Assembly (NCBI GenBank): GCA_013141505.1 | Contig: JABFQX010000010.1 | Location: 1-64,000, forward strand | From: Methyloglobulus sp. | GTDB taxonomy: Bacteria > Pseudomonadota > Gammaproteobacteria > Methylococcales > Methylomonadaceae | Direction: 5' to 3' | Length of the DNA: 64,000 bases | Shown: positions 44,815 through 54,115 of the stretch, one piece after another | How positions within the stretch are numbered: position 1 is the first letter of the stretch | Layout of the letters: the number at the start of each line of letters is the position of its first letter | Notes under the pieces: model-generated | The model's database searches: none | What the model saw: only the letters and a program-made list of their open reading frames with translations | Told to the model about the DNA's origin: nothing | Translations under genes and position numbers: made by a program

Positions 44815-44979
44815 ATGAGAAATAAAATAATCGGTATTGTTAACGCGAAGTTACATGACCCTGAACCTTTTGCAGAAGATTGTGGCATCGACCTTTCGGG
44901 CGCAGCGGCCAAAAAACTTGACATGAAAAAAGACGGCAGTACCCAGGTCAAGATTGAGGCCATATCAACAAAAAAATAG
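44815..44979 (+). CDS. RlpA-like double-psi beta-barrel fragment (54 aa)
   Basis: MRNKIIGIVNAKLHDPEPFA followed by CGIDLSGAAAKKLDMKKDGS and VKIEAIS. The pattern (D-x-x-PF, then IDLSxAAAxKLxM, then VxIE) matches the C-terminal half of the RlpA-type barrel (DRGPF ... IDLSRAAARRLGM ... VRVE). The N-terminal half and signal peptide are missing, so this is probably a remnant; an independent small gene cannot be excluded. The ribosome site is weak. Confidence 0.5.
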   Translation: MRNKIIGIVNAKLHDPEPFAEDCGIDLSGAAAKKLDMKKDGSTQVKIEAISTKK

Positions 44980-45113
44980 GTCGATGAAATACACTGACAA
45001 TAATTAATCCAGAGATAGGGTAAGCTATAATTTGTCCCTACGTCCCAGTAAAAGCCCGTACTCAACTATGAAGTTGAGTGTTTAATCCATCAAGAGGTTT
45101 ATAGGCATATCTA

Positions 45114-47513
45114 ATGACGACATCAAATCAATTGACCAATACAATCATAGATTCGACACCTTTGAATACTGACGATCTTAAGCTGATTAACGCTTATTGG
45201 CGAGCCTGTACGTACCTCGCCGCTGGGATGATTTATCTACAAGATAACCCACTACTGAAAGAGCCACTCAAGCCGGAACATATTAAGAATCGGCTCTTAG
45301 GTCATTGGGGATCAAGCCCCGGTTTGAGTTTTATCTATATCCACATGAACCGGCTGATTAACAAGTACGATCTAAGTGTCATTTTTCTGGCAGGCCCAGG
45401 CCATGGTGCGCCTGGCGTGTTAGCTCCTGTTTATCTTGAAGGCACTTATTCGGAAATCTACGCCAACAAGGGAGAAGATGAAGAAGGTCTGCTGCAATTC
45501 TTGAAAGAGTTTTCTTTTCCTGGTGGTATCGGTAGCCACTGTACGCCAGAAACGCCAGGCTCCATCCATGAAGGTGGGGAGCTAGGCTATAGTATTTCGC
45601 ATGCTTACGGCGCAGCATTCGATAATCCCGACTTGCTGGTGACAGTGGTGGTGGGCGATGGCGAGGCCGAGACAGGGCCTTTGGCAACATCGTGGCACTC
45701 CAATAAATTCCTCAATCCCATACGCGATGGCGCGGTGTTGCCGATCTTGCATCTGAACGGTTACAAGATCAGCAATCCGACGCTGTTGTCGCGCATTTCC
45801 CACGAAGAACTTGAAAAGCTATTTCAAGGGTACGGCTATACGCCCTATTTTGTGGAAGGCAGCGATCCCGAAACCATGCATGAATTGATGGCAAGTGTGC
45901 TTGAAACGTGTGTGTTGGAAATTCGACGTATTCAAATAGAAGCCCGCAATGCTGGTGTTCCGACGCGTCCCCGCTGGCCGGTGATTGTATTTCGAAGCCC
46001 AAAAGGCTGGACAGGCCCCAAAGAAGTCGATGGACACAAAGTGGAAGGTTTCTGGCGTTCACATCAGGTTCCGCTTGCGGGTATGAAAGAAAATCCAGCT
46101 CACTTGAAAATGTTGGAGGAGTGGCTGCGTAGTTATAAGCCTGATGAATTGTTTGATGCGACTGGCAGATTGATCCCTGAACTTAAGGCACTTGCGCCTA
46201 AAGGCACACGGCGCATGAGCGCGAATCCTCATGCTAACGGCGGCCTGCTCCGAAAGGCTTTGCGGATGCCGGATTTTCAAGATTATGCTTTGGCATTGGA
46301 AAGCCCGGGGAAGGTCACGGCGGAAAACACGCGTCCACTGGGTAAATTTCTGCGCGACATCATGGGCGAAAACATGAGCAATTTCCGTGTGTTCGGGCCT
46401 GATGAAAACGCTTCCAATAAGTTGGATGATATTTACAAAGTCAGCAAGAAAACCTGGTTGGCGGACACTCTGCCCGAGGATGCAGATGGCGGAGAACTGT
46501 CACCGGATGGTCGCGTGATGGAAATGTTATCCGAACATACTTTGGAAGGCTGGCTTGAGGGCTATTTGCTAACAGGCCGCCACGGCTTCTTTTCAACGTA
46601 TGAGGCCTTTGTCCATATCATAGATTCCATGTTCAACCAACATGCCAAATGGCTTGCCATGTCCAAGAAAGTGCCTTGGCGTGCAGAGGTATCATCGCTC
46701 AACCTGCTGATTACCTCGACCGTTTGGCGGCAAGATCACAATGGTTTTACCCACCAAGACCCTGGCTTTCTTGATGTTGTTGTCAACAAAAGCCCGTCTG
46801 TGACCCGTATATACTTGCCGCCGGACGTGAATTGCCTACTTTCCGTCGCCAACCATTGCCTGAAAAGTACCGATTACATTAACGTGATTGTGTGCGACAA
46901 GCAGAAGCACCTGCAATACCTAGATATGGACGCAGCGATTAAACACTGCACCAAAGGCATAGGAATTTGGGAATGGGCGAGCAATGATAGCGGGGCTGAA
47001 CCTGACCTGGTGATGGCGAGTGCAGGAGATATTCCTACCAAGGAAGCCTTAGCTGCAACCGTTTTGCTGCGCGAAAACTTCCCGCAGCTAAAAATTCGCT
47101 TCATTAATGTAGTTGATTTATACAAGCTAGTGCCAAACAGCGAACATCCGCATGGCCTTACGGATCGGGATTTTGACAGCCTGTTCACCCTGGATAAACC
47201 CATCATCTTCAATTTTCACGGCTATCCTTGGTTGATCCACCGGATGGCTTATCGTCGACACAATCACGATAATCTGAATGTGCGTGGTTACAAGGAAAAA
47301 GGCAGTATCAACACACCGCTGGAACTAGCTATCCAGAACGAAACCGACCGCTTTAGTTTGGCGATTGACGCTATCAATCGCATTCCGTCTTTACTGGTGT
47401 CCGGCGCACATGTAAAACAAAAGTTACGCGACCTGCAAATCGAGTGCCGTAACTATGCCTATGAGCACGGGATCGACAGGCCGGAAGAAGATAAGTGGCA
47501 CTGGCCTTACTAA
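45114..47513 (+). CDS. xfp: Phosphoketolase (xylulose-5-P / fructose-6-P)
   Basis: A 799-residue thiamine diphosphate enzyme of full family length. Visible motifs: [29 protein letters not shown], the cofactor motif [29 protein letters not shown] and the C-terminal [16 protein letters not shown]. It splits xylulose 5-phosphate (and often fructose 6-phosphate) with phosphate to give acetyl phosphate. Two genes downstream, acetate kinase can turn acetyl phosphate into acetate and ATP. In methanotrophs this route is known as a carbon-saving alternative to glycolysis. Spacing to the phosphatase gene is 27 bp. Confidence 0.96.
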   Translation: MTTSNQLTNTIIDSTPLNTDDLKLINAYWRACTYLAAGMIYLQDNPLLKEPLKPEHIKNRLLGHWGSSPGLSFIYIHMNRLINKYDLSVIFLAGPGHGAPGVLAPVYLEGTYSEIYANKGEDEEGLLQFLKEFSFPGGIGSHCTPETPGSIHEGGELGYSISHAYGAAFDNPDLLVTVVVGDGEAETGPLATSWHSNKFLNPIRDGAVLPILHLNGYKISNPTLLSRISHEELEKLFQGYGYTPYFVEGSDPETMHELMASVLETCVLEIRRIQIEARNAGVPTRPRWPVIVFRSPKGWTGPKEVDGHKVEGFWRSHQVPLAGMKENPAHLKMLEEWLRSYKPDELFDATGRLIPELKALAPKGTRRMSANPHANGGLLRKALRMPDFQDYALALESPGKVTAENTRPLGKFLRDIMGENMSNFRVFGPDENASNKLDDIYKVSKKTWLADTLPEDADGGELSPDGRVMEMLSEHTLEGWLEGYLLTGRHGFFSTYEAFVHIIDSMFNQHAKWLAMSKKVPWRAEVSSLNLLITSTVWRQDHNGFTHQDPGFLDVVVNKSPSVTRIYLPPDVNCLLSVANHCLKSTDYINVIVCDKQKHLQYLDMDAAIKHCTKGIGIWEWASNDSGAEPDLVMASAGDIPTKEALAATVLLRENFPQLKIRFINVVDLYKLVPNSEHPHGLTDRDFDSLFTLDKPIIFNFHGYPWLIHRMAYRRHNHDNLNVRGYKEKGSINTPLELAIQNETDRFSLAIDAINRIPSLLVSGAHVKQKLRDLQIECRNYAYEHGIDRPEEDKWHWPY

Positions 47514-47540
47514 GAATATAAAGTTACGGGATTAATTAAT

Positions 47541-48179
47541 ATGAGCCTAAGAATTTATTTTCTACGTCATGGTGAGACGGAATACAGTAAACAGGGTGCT
47601 TTTTGCGGTGCAATTGATCCCGAATTGACACCCGAAGGTAGTCAGATGGCACAAGCATTCGCCAACGCGTACAGTAAATTTGTTTGGGAAAGTATTTACG
47701 TTAGCCCCATGAAACGGGCTATCGCAACCGCAAAACCACTATGTGATGCTTTAGATTTACCCATGAAAATCAGGGATGGGCTTCGAGAAATCGCTTACGG
47801 CGACTGGGAAGACCGGGAGCAAGCAGACGTTAAACAAAATTATGGGCAAGATTATATCCGCTGGTTGACTGAACCAGCTTGGAATCCGCCGACCGATGGT
47901 GAAACCGCCGTTCAGGTTGCTAGCCGCGCACTTCCAGTCGTTGCCGAAATCGAATCCAGTCATAAGGATGGCAATGTTTTGGTGGTGTCCCATAAAGCTA
48001 CGATCAGAATTATCCTGTGCAGCCTGATGGGGATTGATCTTGGCCGTTACCGGGATCGCATTGATACGCCCGCAGCTTCCGTAAGCATTATAAAATTCGA
48101 TGTCCATGGACCAATGCTGGAGGTATTGGGTGACCGAAGTTATATGCCCATGCACTTACTCGAACGTGCTGGAACTTGA
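47541..48179 (+). CDS. Histidine phosphatase family protein
   Basis: A 212-residue protein with the phosphohistidine motif FLRHGETEYS near residue 7, the matching SPMKRAIATAKPL, a catalytic Glu in LREIAYGDWEDRE and the second His in VVSHKATIRIILC. This is the phosphoglycerate-mutase-like branch-1 superfamily, which includes CobC/GpmB-type phosphatases. Its place between phosphoketolase and acetate kinase genes suggests a sugar-phosphate or phosphoglycerate substrate in the same pathway, but the exact one cannot be told from sequence. Confidence 0.88.
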   Translation: MSLRIYFLRHGETEYSKQGAFCGAIDPELTPEGSQMAQAFANAYSKFVWESIYVSPMKRAIATAKPLCDALDLPMKIRDGLREIAYGDWEDREQADVKQNYGQDYIRWLTEPAWNPPTDGETAVQVASRALPVVAEIESSHKDGNVLVVSHKATIRIILCSLMGIDLGRYRDRIDTPAASVSIIKFDVHGPMLEVLGDRSYMPMHLLERAGT

Positions 48180-48217
48180 TAATCGCAAGCACTAGATTGT
48201 CATAATACAACAAGGCC

Positions 48218-49402
48218 ATGAATAAATTCTTGCTTGTTATTAACGCGGGTTCATCAAGCATCAAGTTTGCTACCTACCACAAGGAGGCGTTATCAAACCA
48301 GCTTATTGCAGATGCTAGCGGACAAATTGAGGGCATCGGCAACCAGCCAGACTTTACGGTAATGAATCCCAATGATGACATCTTGGTTACACGTAAGTTC
48401 TCTGTTGACGAAGTTCACGATCACACGAGCGCAATCTCTATCATCCGCGTTTGGTTACTGGATTATTTCGCAGATTGCACATTGTTGGCAGTAGGGCATC
48501 GCGTCGTCCACGGTGGACAATACTACTCAGCGCCTGTCCTGATTGATGCAAAAGTTTTAAAGGATCTGGAAGCACTTATTCCATTGGCTCCTCTTCATCA
48601 ACCACATAACCTCGCGGCGATCCGTGCGTTCCAGGAAATCATGCCAACCTTGCCGCAAGTAGCCTGTTTTGATACCGCATTTCACCGAACACAGCCCGAT
48701 GTCGCCCAACGTTTTGCGCTACCTCGGCGTTATTTCGACGAAGGTGTGCGCCATTACGGATTCCACGGCCTGTCTTACGAATACATCACCTTAGTATTAC
48801 CTACACTTGAACCCTTACTTGCAAGCGCACGCATCATCGTCGCCCACTTGGGTAATGGTGCCAGTTTATGTGCAATCCACAACGGACGCAGCATTGCCAC
48901 CACGATGGGCTTTACTCCGCTTGATGGCTTGGTCATGGGTACCCGTTGTGGCAGTATTGATCCTGGGGTGTTGCTTTACTTGATGAACCAACACAATATG
49001 GATGTGCAAGCACTAGAGAAATTGCTCTACCATCAATCCGGCCTGCTCGGAATTTCAGGTATCTCTTATGACATGCGTGTACTGCTTGCCAGTGACAACC
49101 AGAACGCAAAGGAAGCGATTGAGCTGTTCGTCTATCGCATCGGGCGCGAAATAGGCTCTTTGGCTGCGGCACTCGGTGGTCTCGACGCGCTGGTATTTAC
49201 CGCCGGGATTGGTGAACGTTCCTCCGTGATTCGTGCAAAAATTTGCCATCAAGTGAAGTGGTTAGGGCTTGATCTTGACGAATCTGCCAATGAAACCGAT
49301 GTTAGGCGAATCTCAATGCTAAATTCAAAAGTGTCGGCATGGGTCGTAGCTACCGACGAAAACCTGATGATTGCACAGCATACGCTACGGATAGTAATTT
49401 AA
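48218..49402 (+). CDS. ackA: Acetate kinase
   Basis: A 394-residue member of the ASKHA kinase fold: VINAGSSSIKFATYH at the start, VGHRVVHGG, LAPLHQPHNLAAI, HYGFHGLSYEYI, AHLGNGASLCAI, and FTAGIGERSSVIR. It interconverts acetyl phosphate plus ADP with acetate plus ATP. It is 38 bp after the phosphatase gene and completes a phosphoketolase pathway operon. No phosphotransacetylase gene is present in the window. Confidence 0.96.
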   Translation: MNKFLLVINAGSSSIKFATYHKEALSNQLIADASGQIEGIGNQPDFTVMNPNDDILVTRKFSVDEVHDHTSAISIIRVWLLDYFADCTLLAVGHRVVHGGQYYSAPVLIDAKVLKDLEALIPLAPLHQPHNLAAIRAFQEIMPTLPQVACFDTAFHRTQPDVAQRFALPRRYFDEGVRHYGFHGLSYEYITLVLPTLEPLLASARIIVAHLGNGASLCAIHNGRSIATTMGFTPLDGLVMGTRCGSIDPGVLLYLMNQHNMDVQALEKLLYHQSGLLGISGISYDMRVLLASDNQNAKEAIELFVYRIGREIGSLAAALGGLDALVFTAGIGERSSVIRAKICHQVKWLGLDLDESANETDVRRISMLNSKVSAWVVATDENLMIAQHTLRIVI

Positions 49403-49446
49403 GGGTCAATTTTTCCATATTCTGAGTGCTATGTTGCTACGAAGGA

Positions 49447-49738
49447 GTACACGGAAGCGTAACGCGAGTGGAGCGGTGTACGACGACCCCCGCGTAGCCG
49501 TAGGGGCCGGGCGTGTTGACGGAGTTGGAGCGCGAGCGGAAGCGTAGTCAACATGCAAGGCCATCCGACACGGCGTCAAGTCATTTGGGCAGTCGTGATG
49601 CACAGCGTACCGAAGGGGAGTTGTGCATCGTGACGAACCGAGGACGAACGCGGGCAGCCGAAGGCATTAACCGCCACGTGATTTTTCGCCGCTAAAATCG
49701 GATGGATCCCATTTTAGCTTTCGCGAAAAATAGTGGCG
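49447..49738. other. Hairpin-rich structured element downstream of ackA
   Basis: Successive stems: GTACAC/GTGTAC (49447-49481), TGTTGAC/GTCAACA (49514-49553), GATGCACA/TGTGCATC (49597-49629, extendable with G-U pairs), then a nearly perfect nested cruciform: CGCCAC/GTGGCG (49672-49677 / 49733-49738), ATTTTTCGC/GCGAAAAAT (49681-49689 / 49723-49731) and GCTAAAAT/ATTTTAGC (49691-49698 / 49711-49718). The block is clearly more GC-rich than the surrounding sequence. It contains no convincing protein frame. It may be a structured RNA, a REP-derived composite or an element terminus. Confidence 0.6.
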
Positions 49739-49770
49739 CGCTTATCAAAATCTTGGTTTTGAGAGTCTTA

Positions 49771-49813
49771 TGTGCGATATCGAACAGATCTTTTCAGGTT
49801 TTTCTTATATTGT
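49771..49813 (+). promoter_or_regulatory. Class II Crp/Fnr-type promoter, site 13 (HdeD-like)
   Basis: TGTGCG-ATAT-CGAACA at 49771-49786 (one mismatch in the right half), GAT in place of GAC, 18 nt, then TATTGT at 49808-49813. It points to the HdeD-like gene at 50147; repeat copy C lies in the leader of about 330 nt. Confidence 0.7.
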
Positions 49814-49888
49814 TACACCTCAGTTATAAGAAAACTGTATTTATGCCGTTACCTGTTCTTCGAACTGAAGACATGCGGATACATTACA

Positions 49889-50010
49889 AATTCGGCCAAG
49901 TGATTGGGATCCTCTTCGGCTCCACTTACGGTAACGTACCCTGAGCGGAGTCGAAGTAGTCGAAGTAGTCGAAGTAGTCGAAGGGAAATTAAACTTCACA
50001 AGGTCGGATC
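49889..50010. repeat. MITE-like intergenic repeat, copy C, with GTCGAAGTA tandem
   Basis: Left end AAATTCGGCCAAGTGATTGG and right end TTCACAAGGTCGGATC resemble the ends of copies A and B. The core CCCTGAGCGGAGTCGAAG is followed by a short tandem of the 9-mer GTAGTCGAA (three to four units, about 49952-49983). It sits between promoter site 13 and the HdeD-like gene. Confidence 0.65.
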
Positions 50011-50146
50011 AATAATATTTCCTGAAACATGAAAAGACGCAAGTACTTATAAACCATCAATATAAGGCTGACTTATCGCAAGAAAGAAAGGCATAAAATA
50101 TTCAAGCTGTTCCTGTTAGATTACAACACCCACGAAGGTAAATACT

Positions 50147-50728
50147 ATGAATAGCACAGACACTATCGCTACTGAACTGGCGCACATGCAACAAAAAATG
50201 CTCGTGTACTTACAAGCACACTGGCGATTATTTTTAATCGAAGGCATTATATTTATCCTGCTTGGCGTTTCTGCCGTCGTCATACCGCAGTTTTTTTCCG
50301 TAGTCATCGTCATATTTTTGGGCTGGATAATCGTACTGGCAGGTGCTATCCAGATCAGTCGAGCCTTATTTCTCCGTAATATGCCCGGTTTTGGTTTATG
50401 GCTAAGTTTGGCTGTTTTACAAATTGTTGTGGGATACCTACTTATCGCTGACCCTATCGTTGGGGTATTTACCCTTACGATGATGATGGCCTTATTTTTT
50501 GCCTTTGAAGGGATCACTAAAATGTATTGGGCATACAAATTGCGCCCGTTGCCGGATTGGAATTATGTTTTTTTTAGCGGCGTAACGGCATTGGTTTTTG
50601 CAGTCATTATCTTGATATTCTGGTCTGAAACAGCGCATTGGGTGTTAGGGCTGCTTGTGGGCATCAACATGATTGTTATGGGATGGTCGATGGTGAAAAT
50701 GAGCCTACGCCATAAAGTCAGCAATTGA
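50147..50728 (+). CDS. HdeD-family membrane protein (DUF308)
   Basis: A 193-residue protein with six membrane helices arranged as pairs, starting at WRLFLIEGIIFILLGVSAVV. The segments IFLGWIIVLAGAIQI, LWLSLAVLQIVVGYLLIADP and FFSGVTALVFAVIILIFWSE fit the HdeD / DUF308 family. In E. coli HdeD takes part in acid resistance at high cell density. It is monocistronic, driven by promoter site 13, and is followed by an integrase remnant. Confidence 0.9.
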   Translation: MNSTDTIATELAHMQQKMLVYLQAHWRLFLIEGIIFILLGVSAVVIPQFFSVVIVIFLGWIIVLAGAIQISRALFLRNMPGFGLWLSLAVLQIVVGYLLIADPIVGVFTLTMMMALFFAFEGITKMYWAYKLRPLPDWNYVFFSGVTALVFAVIILIFWSETAHWVLGLLVGINMIVMGWSMVKMSLRHKVSN

Positions 50729-50929
50729 TAGTTGCCTATGCTCATTATTTTTGTAAGGGTTGTCGTGATGTTACATGTTAAGTCCTTCAATCTTATCGAG
50801 AGGATTTATTTGTAACGGTTCCATTTGATAACTTGGTTACAACGCGCTTACAGCCATCATTAAATTTCATACCATGAATAAAAAGGTCATAGCCTGGGGT
50901 TTACCATTTTTAATTAGAGACGGGTTTTG

Positions 50930-51846
50930 GGTGGAGTACGCAAAAAACAGGAGGCACAAGACCTACATGATCGGTTAAAAGCTGAAGGGTGGCGAGTAAA
51001 AAATCTGGGCGATAAACCCCGCTATACCTTGCAAAAAGCCGTTGTCAGGTGGTTTAGGGAACAATGCCGCAAAAAAAGCATTGCTGACGATAAAATACAT
51101 TTGCGCTGGCTCGACCCTTATCTTGGTGGTTTGATACTACCCAGTATTACCCGGGACATTATTGACAATCTGGTCATTCGGGGTAAGCAGGAAGGGGTAG
51201 CAATGCCACGATAAACCGGATGTTGCCGCGGTGGTCAGGACGATCCTTAGGCGAGCGGCATTGGATTGGGAATGGCTTTATAAAGCCCCGAAATTCAAGT
51301 TGCTGCCAGAAACCAAACGACAGGTTCGCCGGCTTACAAAGGAAGAATCTGCCCACCTTATCAGCGAATTGCCGGAACATCTGGCTGAAATGGTGGGTTT
51401 ACCTTGGCAACCGGGTTGCGGCAAGCCAATGTGACTGAACTTGAATGGTCGCAAATTGACCTGGAAAGACAATTTGCTTGGATCCATGCCGACCAGGCAA
51501 AGGCGAGAAAGCCGATTTCGGTGCCGTTAAATACAATCGCCATGTCGGTGCTCTTGCGACAGCAAGGCAAGCATCCAACCCGGGTGTTCACTTATGAAGG
51601 ACAAGCCAATACGGCAGGTGAATACGAAAGCTTGGCGGAATGCCTTAAAACGGGCGGGGATCACTGACTTCCGTTGGCATGACCTTCGCCAGACCTGGGC
51701 TTTCTGGCATGTGCAAAACGGGACACCGTTGAATGCACTTCAGGAACTGGGGTCTGGGAATCGGCGGATATGGTGCGGCGGTATGTGCACCTTAGGCAAA
51801 ACCACCTGGCCAACTATGCCGAAAACCTGTGTCAACCAGATTAAAA
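50930..51846 (+). pseudogene. Tyrosine recombinase / phage integrase remnant
   Basis: Pieces in successive frames follow integrase order: an N-terminally truncated KKQEAQDLHDRLKAEGWRVK, then SIADDKIHLRWLDPYLGG, NATINRML, LRRAALDWEWLYKAPKFKLL, the catalytic-Arg block ATGLRQANVTELEWSQIDLE, the HDLRQTWAFWH block (the usual His after LR is Gln) and the Tyr block ESADMVRRYVHL. At least four frameshifts and loss of the N-terminus make it inactive. It ends 66 bp before the 3' end of tRNA-Thr, the usual place for an integrated element. Confidence 0.85.
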
Positions 51847-51912
51847 TTTGACACGTTTTGGCACGGCCTACCGGATACAGTAACTAGAAATATAGCTAAC
51901 CAATTGAAATAA

Positions 51913-51988
<76 letters not shown>

Positions 51989-52117
51989 TGATTGATTTTT
52001 AAACGGTTATTCACCCCGAAATTAAAACTTTGCAATAATTAAATTGCTCCGCGCATTATCTGTTCATTTGAAACAGATATTTTCCGTTTAATTTTTTGGT
52101 TATTATAAAAAATTAAG

Positions 52118-52291
52118 TTAGTTTGTCACAGTCAACTTCAGAAACATTTTCATAAATTCACTACTTTTTAATGTCGGTAGAACTTTACCGACAATTGCGC
52201 CTTCATGCTGTATATCCTGGACTTCAACACAAAGCACATTAACGCCTGCACTCCCATCCATCTTACCAATGACAACTACTTTGGGATTCAT
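52118..52291 (-). CDS. Small hypothetical protein (57 aa)
   Basis: Read leftward from an ATG at 52291: MNPKVVVIGKMDGSAGVNVL followed by CVEVQDIQHEGAIVGKVLPT and KSSEFMKMFLKLTVTN. The composition is normal for a soluble alpha/beta protein and it fills a gap between tRNA-Thr and the DUF411 gene. An 8-bp inverted repeat (TGTCGGTA / TACCGACA, 52172-52193) lies within the frame. No strong ribosome site is visible and I recognise no family, so the call is tentative. The rest of 52292-52558 shows nothing. Confidence 0.4.
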   Translation of the reverse strand: MNPKVVVIGKMDGSAGVNVLCVEVQDIQHEGAIVGKVLPTLKSSEFMKMFLKLTVTN

Positions 52292-52558
52292 CTAATTTGC
52301 ATTTTCTGCTCAATGCATGCGTTGACAGGCGCAAATCTCCCTGTCTTAGTTGTAGATATTAATTAAACCATGACCTGACAATAAACTCTCATAACGGAGA
52401 TGGCCAGCAATACATTGAAGGAAACAACTCAATAAGCCCATTTTTAATTCAATAAACGTCGTATATTGTGTACTGGCGAAATTTGATTATTTCTGACAAA
52501 TCCGAGCTGCATCATAAAACACAAGCAGTATTTCCCTCTACATCACCGACCAGGATCA

Positions 52559-53023
52559 TTATTCCGCCGAGTAACTGTTAAACACCTGTGTTTGATTGTT
52601 TTTATTAAAGCTGACGACTTGATAGACATCTTTTTTGCCTCCCATTTCCATTCCTGGGGTACCCATAGGCATACCGGGAACGCTTATGCCGACAACGCTG
52701 GGTTTATTCTTCAGTAGTGTTTTAATATCGTTAGCCGGCACATGTCCTTCGACAACATAGCCGTTAACCACTGCGGTATGGCATGAGGCGAGCTCTTGGG
52801 ACACACCGTATTTAGTTTTGACAGCCCGCACATCATCAGACACAACATCTTTTACGTTGAAGTTGTTTTGTTTTAAATGCTCTATCCATTTTCCGCAGCA
52901 GCTACAGGTCGGGCTTCTGTTCACTACGATGTCTATTTTTTCCTCGGCTTGAGCAAGCTCTACTCCGGCAAAACCAGCACCAATAACTAATGCAATACTC
53001 AGAAACTGTTTAACTTTTTTCAT
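52559..53023 (-). CDS. DUF411 periplasmic metal-binding protein
   Basis: A 154-residue protein with a signal peptide (IALVIGAGFAGVELAQA) and the DUF411 core: VNRSPTCSCCGKWIEHLKQN with a CSCC cluster, ELASCHTAVVNGYVVEGHVP with Cys and His, and PGMPMGTPGMEMGG, a Met-rich stretch. These Cys, His and Met residues suit copper binding; family members are often linked to metal resistance. Here the gene follows hemE on the same strand with a 21-bp gap, so it may be a late gene of that transcript. Confidence 0.9.
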   Translation of the reverse strand: MKKVKQFLSIALVIGAGFAGVELAQAEEKIDIVVNRSPTCSCCGKWIEHLKQNNFNVKDVVSDDVRAVKTKYGVSQELASCHTAVVNGYVVEGHVPANDIKTLLKNKPSVVGISVPGMPMGTPGMEMGGKKDVYQVVSFNKNNQTQVFNSYSAE

Positions 53024-53044
53024 ACTTAATACCTCTACTTAAAT

Positions 53045-54112
53045 TTAGATCTGATGGTATTGCGGACTGTATTGATGAACCGCATCGACCATCGCTTTAA
53101 CATGGTCAGGATTGATGTCCGGCAAGATACCGTGCCCCAAATTAAACACATGCCCTGAACCTTGACCATATTTTTCCAGAATAGTTTTGACTTTATCAAC
53201 TATAAAATCAGGTCGTGCATAAAGTGTTACTGGATCCATATTGCCCTGCAACGCAACTTTATCGCCGACTCTAGCGCGAGCTAATTGGATGTCCGTTTGC
53301 CAATCTAAGCCCAGCGCATCATAACCGGCATCAATCATGGTCTCTAACCATTGCCCGCCGCCTTTGGTGAACAAGATGGTGGGAATTCTATGCTCGCCCG
53401 TACCTGTATTCAGCAACGACCGCACCTGTTTGGCATAATTCAATGAAAATTCGGCATAATCCTCGGACGTTAACATACCGCCCCAAGTATCAAACACCAT
53501 GACAGCTTGAGCGCCAGCAGCAATCTGAGCATTTAAATACGCTGCCACCGATTGCGCTAACTTATCCAGCATGATATGCATGTGTTTGGGCTGCTCGTAC
53601 ATTAAAGCCTTCACTTTTTGAAAACTTTTACTGCTACCACCTTCCGTCATGTAAGTTGCCAGCGTCCAGGGACTGCCGGAAAATCCGATTAAAGGCACAC
53701 TACCTTGCAATTGTTTTCTAATTAACCGTACGGCATCAATCACATAACGTAATTCAATTTCAGGATCGGGAATGGGTAATTTATTGATATCAGCGATTGT
53801 GGTGATGGGGTTTTTAAATTTTGGCCCTTCCCCTTCGGTAAAATAAAGCCCCAAACCCATTGCATCAGGGATGGTTAAAATATCTGAAAATAAAATCGCC
53901 GCATCAAAATCAAAGCGCCGTAAGGGTTGTAAAGTGACTTCACAGGCCAGCTCAGGATTGGTGCATAAATTTAGAAAACTGCCCGCTTGTTCCCTAACTG
54001 CACGGTATTCCGGCAAATATCTTCCCGCCTGGCGCATCATCCAGACCGGGGTGTAATCCACGGGCTGTTTTAATAATGCCCTGATAAAAGTATCGTTTTT
54101 TAATGTTGTCAT
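53045..54112 (-). CDS. hemE: Uroporphyrinogen decarboxylase
   Basis: A 355-residue cytosolic enzyme of heme synthesis. The active-site start [17 protein letters not shown], the mid motif [14 protein letters not shown] and the end [16 protein letters not shown] are all present. It removes four carboxyl groups from uroporphyrinogen III to give coproporphyrinogen III. It starts 3 bp after the stop of the DamX-like gene, so hemE, damX, aroB and aroK likely share a transcript. Confidence 0.97.
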   Translation of the reverse strand: MTTLKNDTFIRALLKQPVDYTPVWMMRQAGRYLPEYRAVREQAGSFLNLCTNPELACEVTLQPLRRFDFDAAILFSDILTIPDAMGLGLYFTEGEGPKFKNPITTIADINKLPIPDPEIELRYVIDAVRLIRKQLQGSVPLIGFSGSPWTLATYMTEGGSSKSFQKVKALMYEQPKHMHIMLDKLAQSVAAYLNAQIAAGAQAVMVFDTWGGMLTSEDYAEFSLNYAKQVRSLLNTGTGEHRIPTILFTKGGGQWLETMIDAGYDALGLDWQTDIQLARARVGDKVALQGNMDPVTLYARPDFIVDKVKTILEKYGQGSGHVFNLGHGILPDINPDHVKAMVDAVHQYSPQYHQI

Positions 54113-54115
54113 GTT

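Noticed and set aside
49513-49695. A 60-codon frame with Arg-rich product in the hairpin element
   Set aside because: Composition follows the inverted repeats; no ribosome site.
52172-52193. 8-bp hairpin considered as a terminator for the DUF411 gene
   Set aside because: No T-run on either strand, and it lies inside the possible 57-residue gene, about 370 bp from the DUF411 stop.
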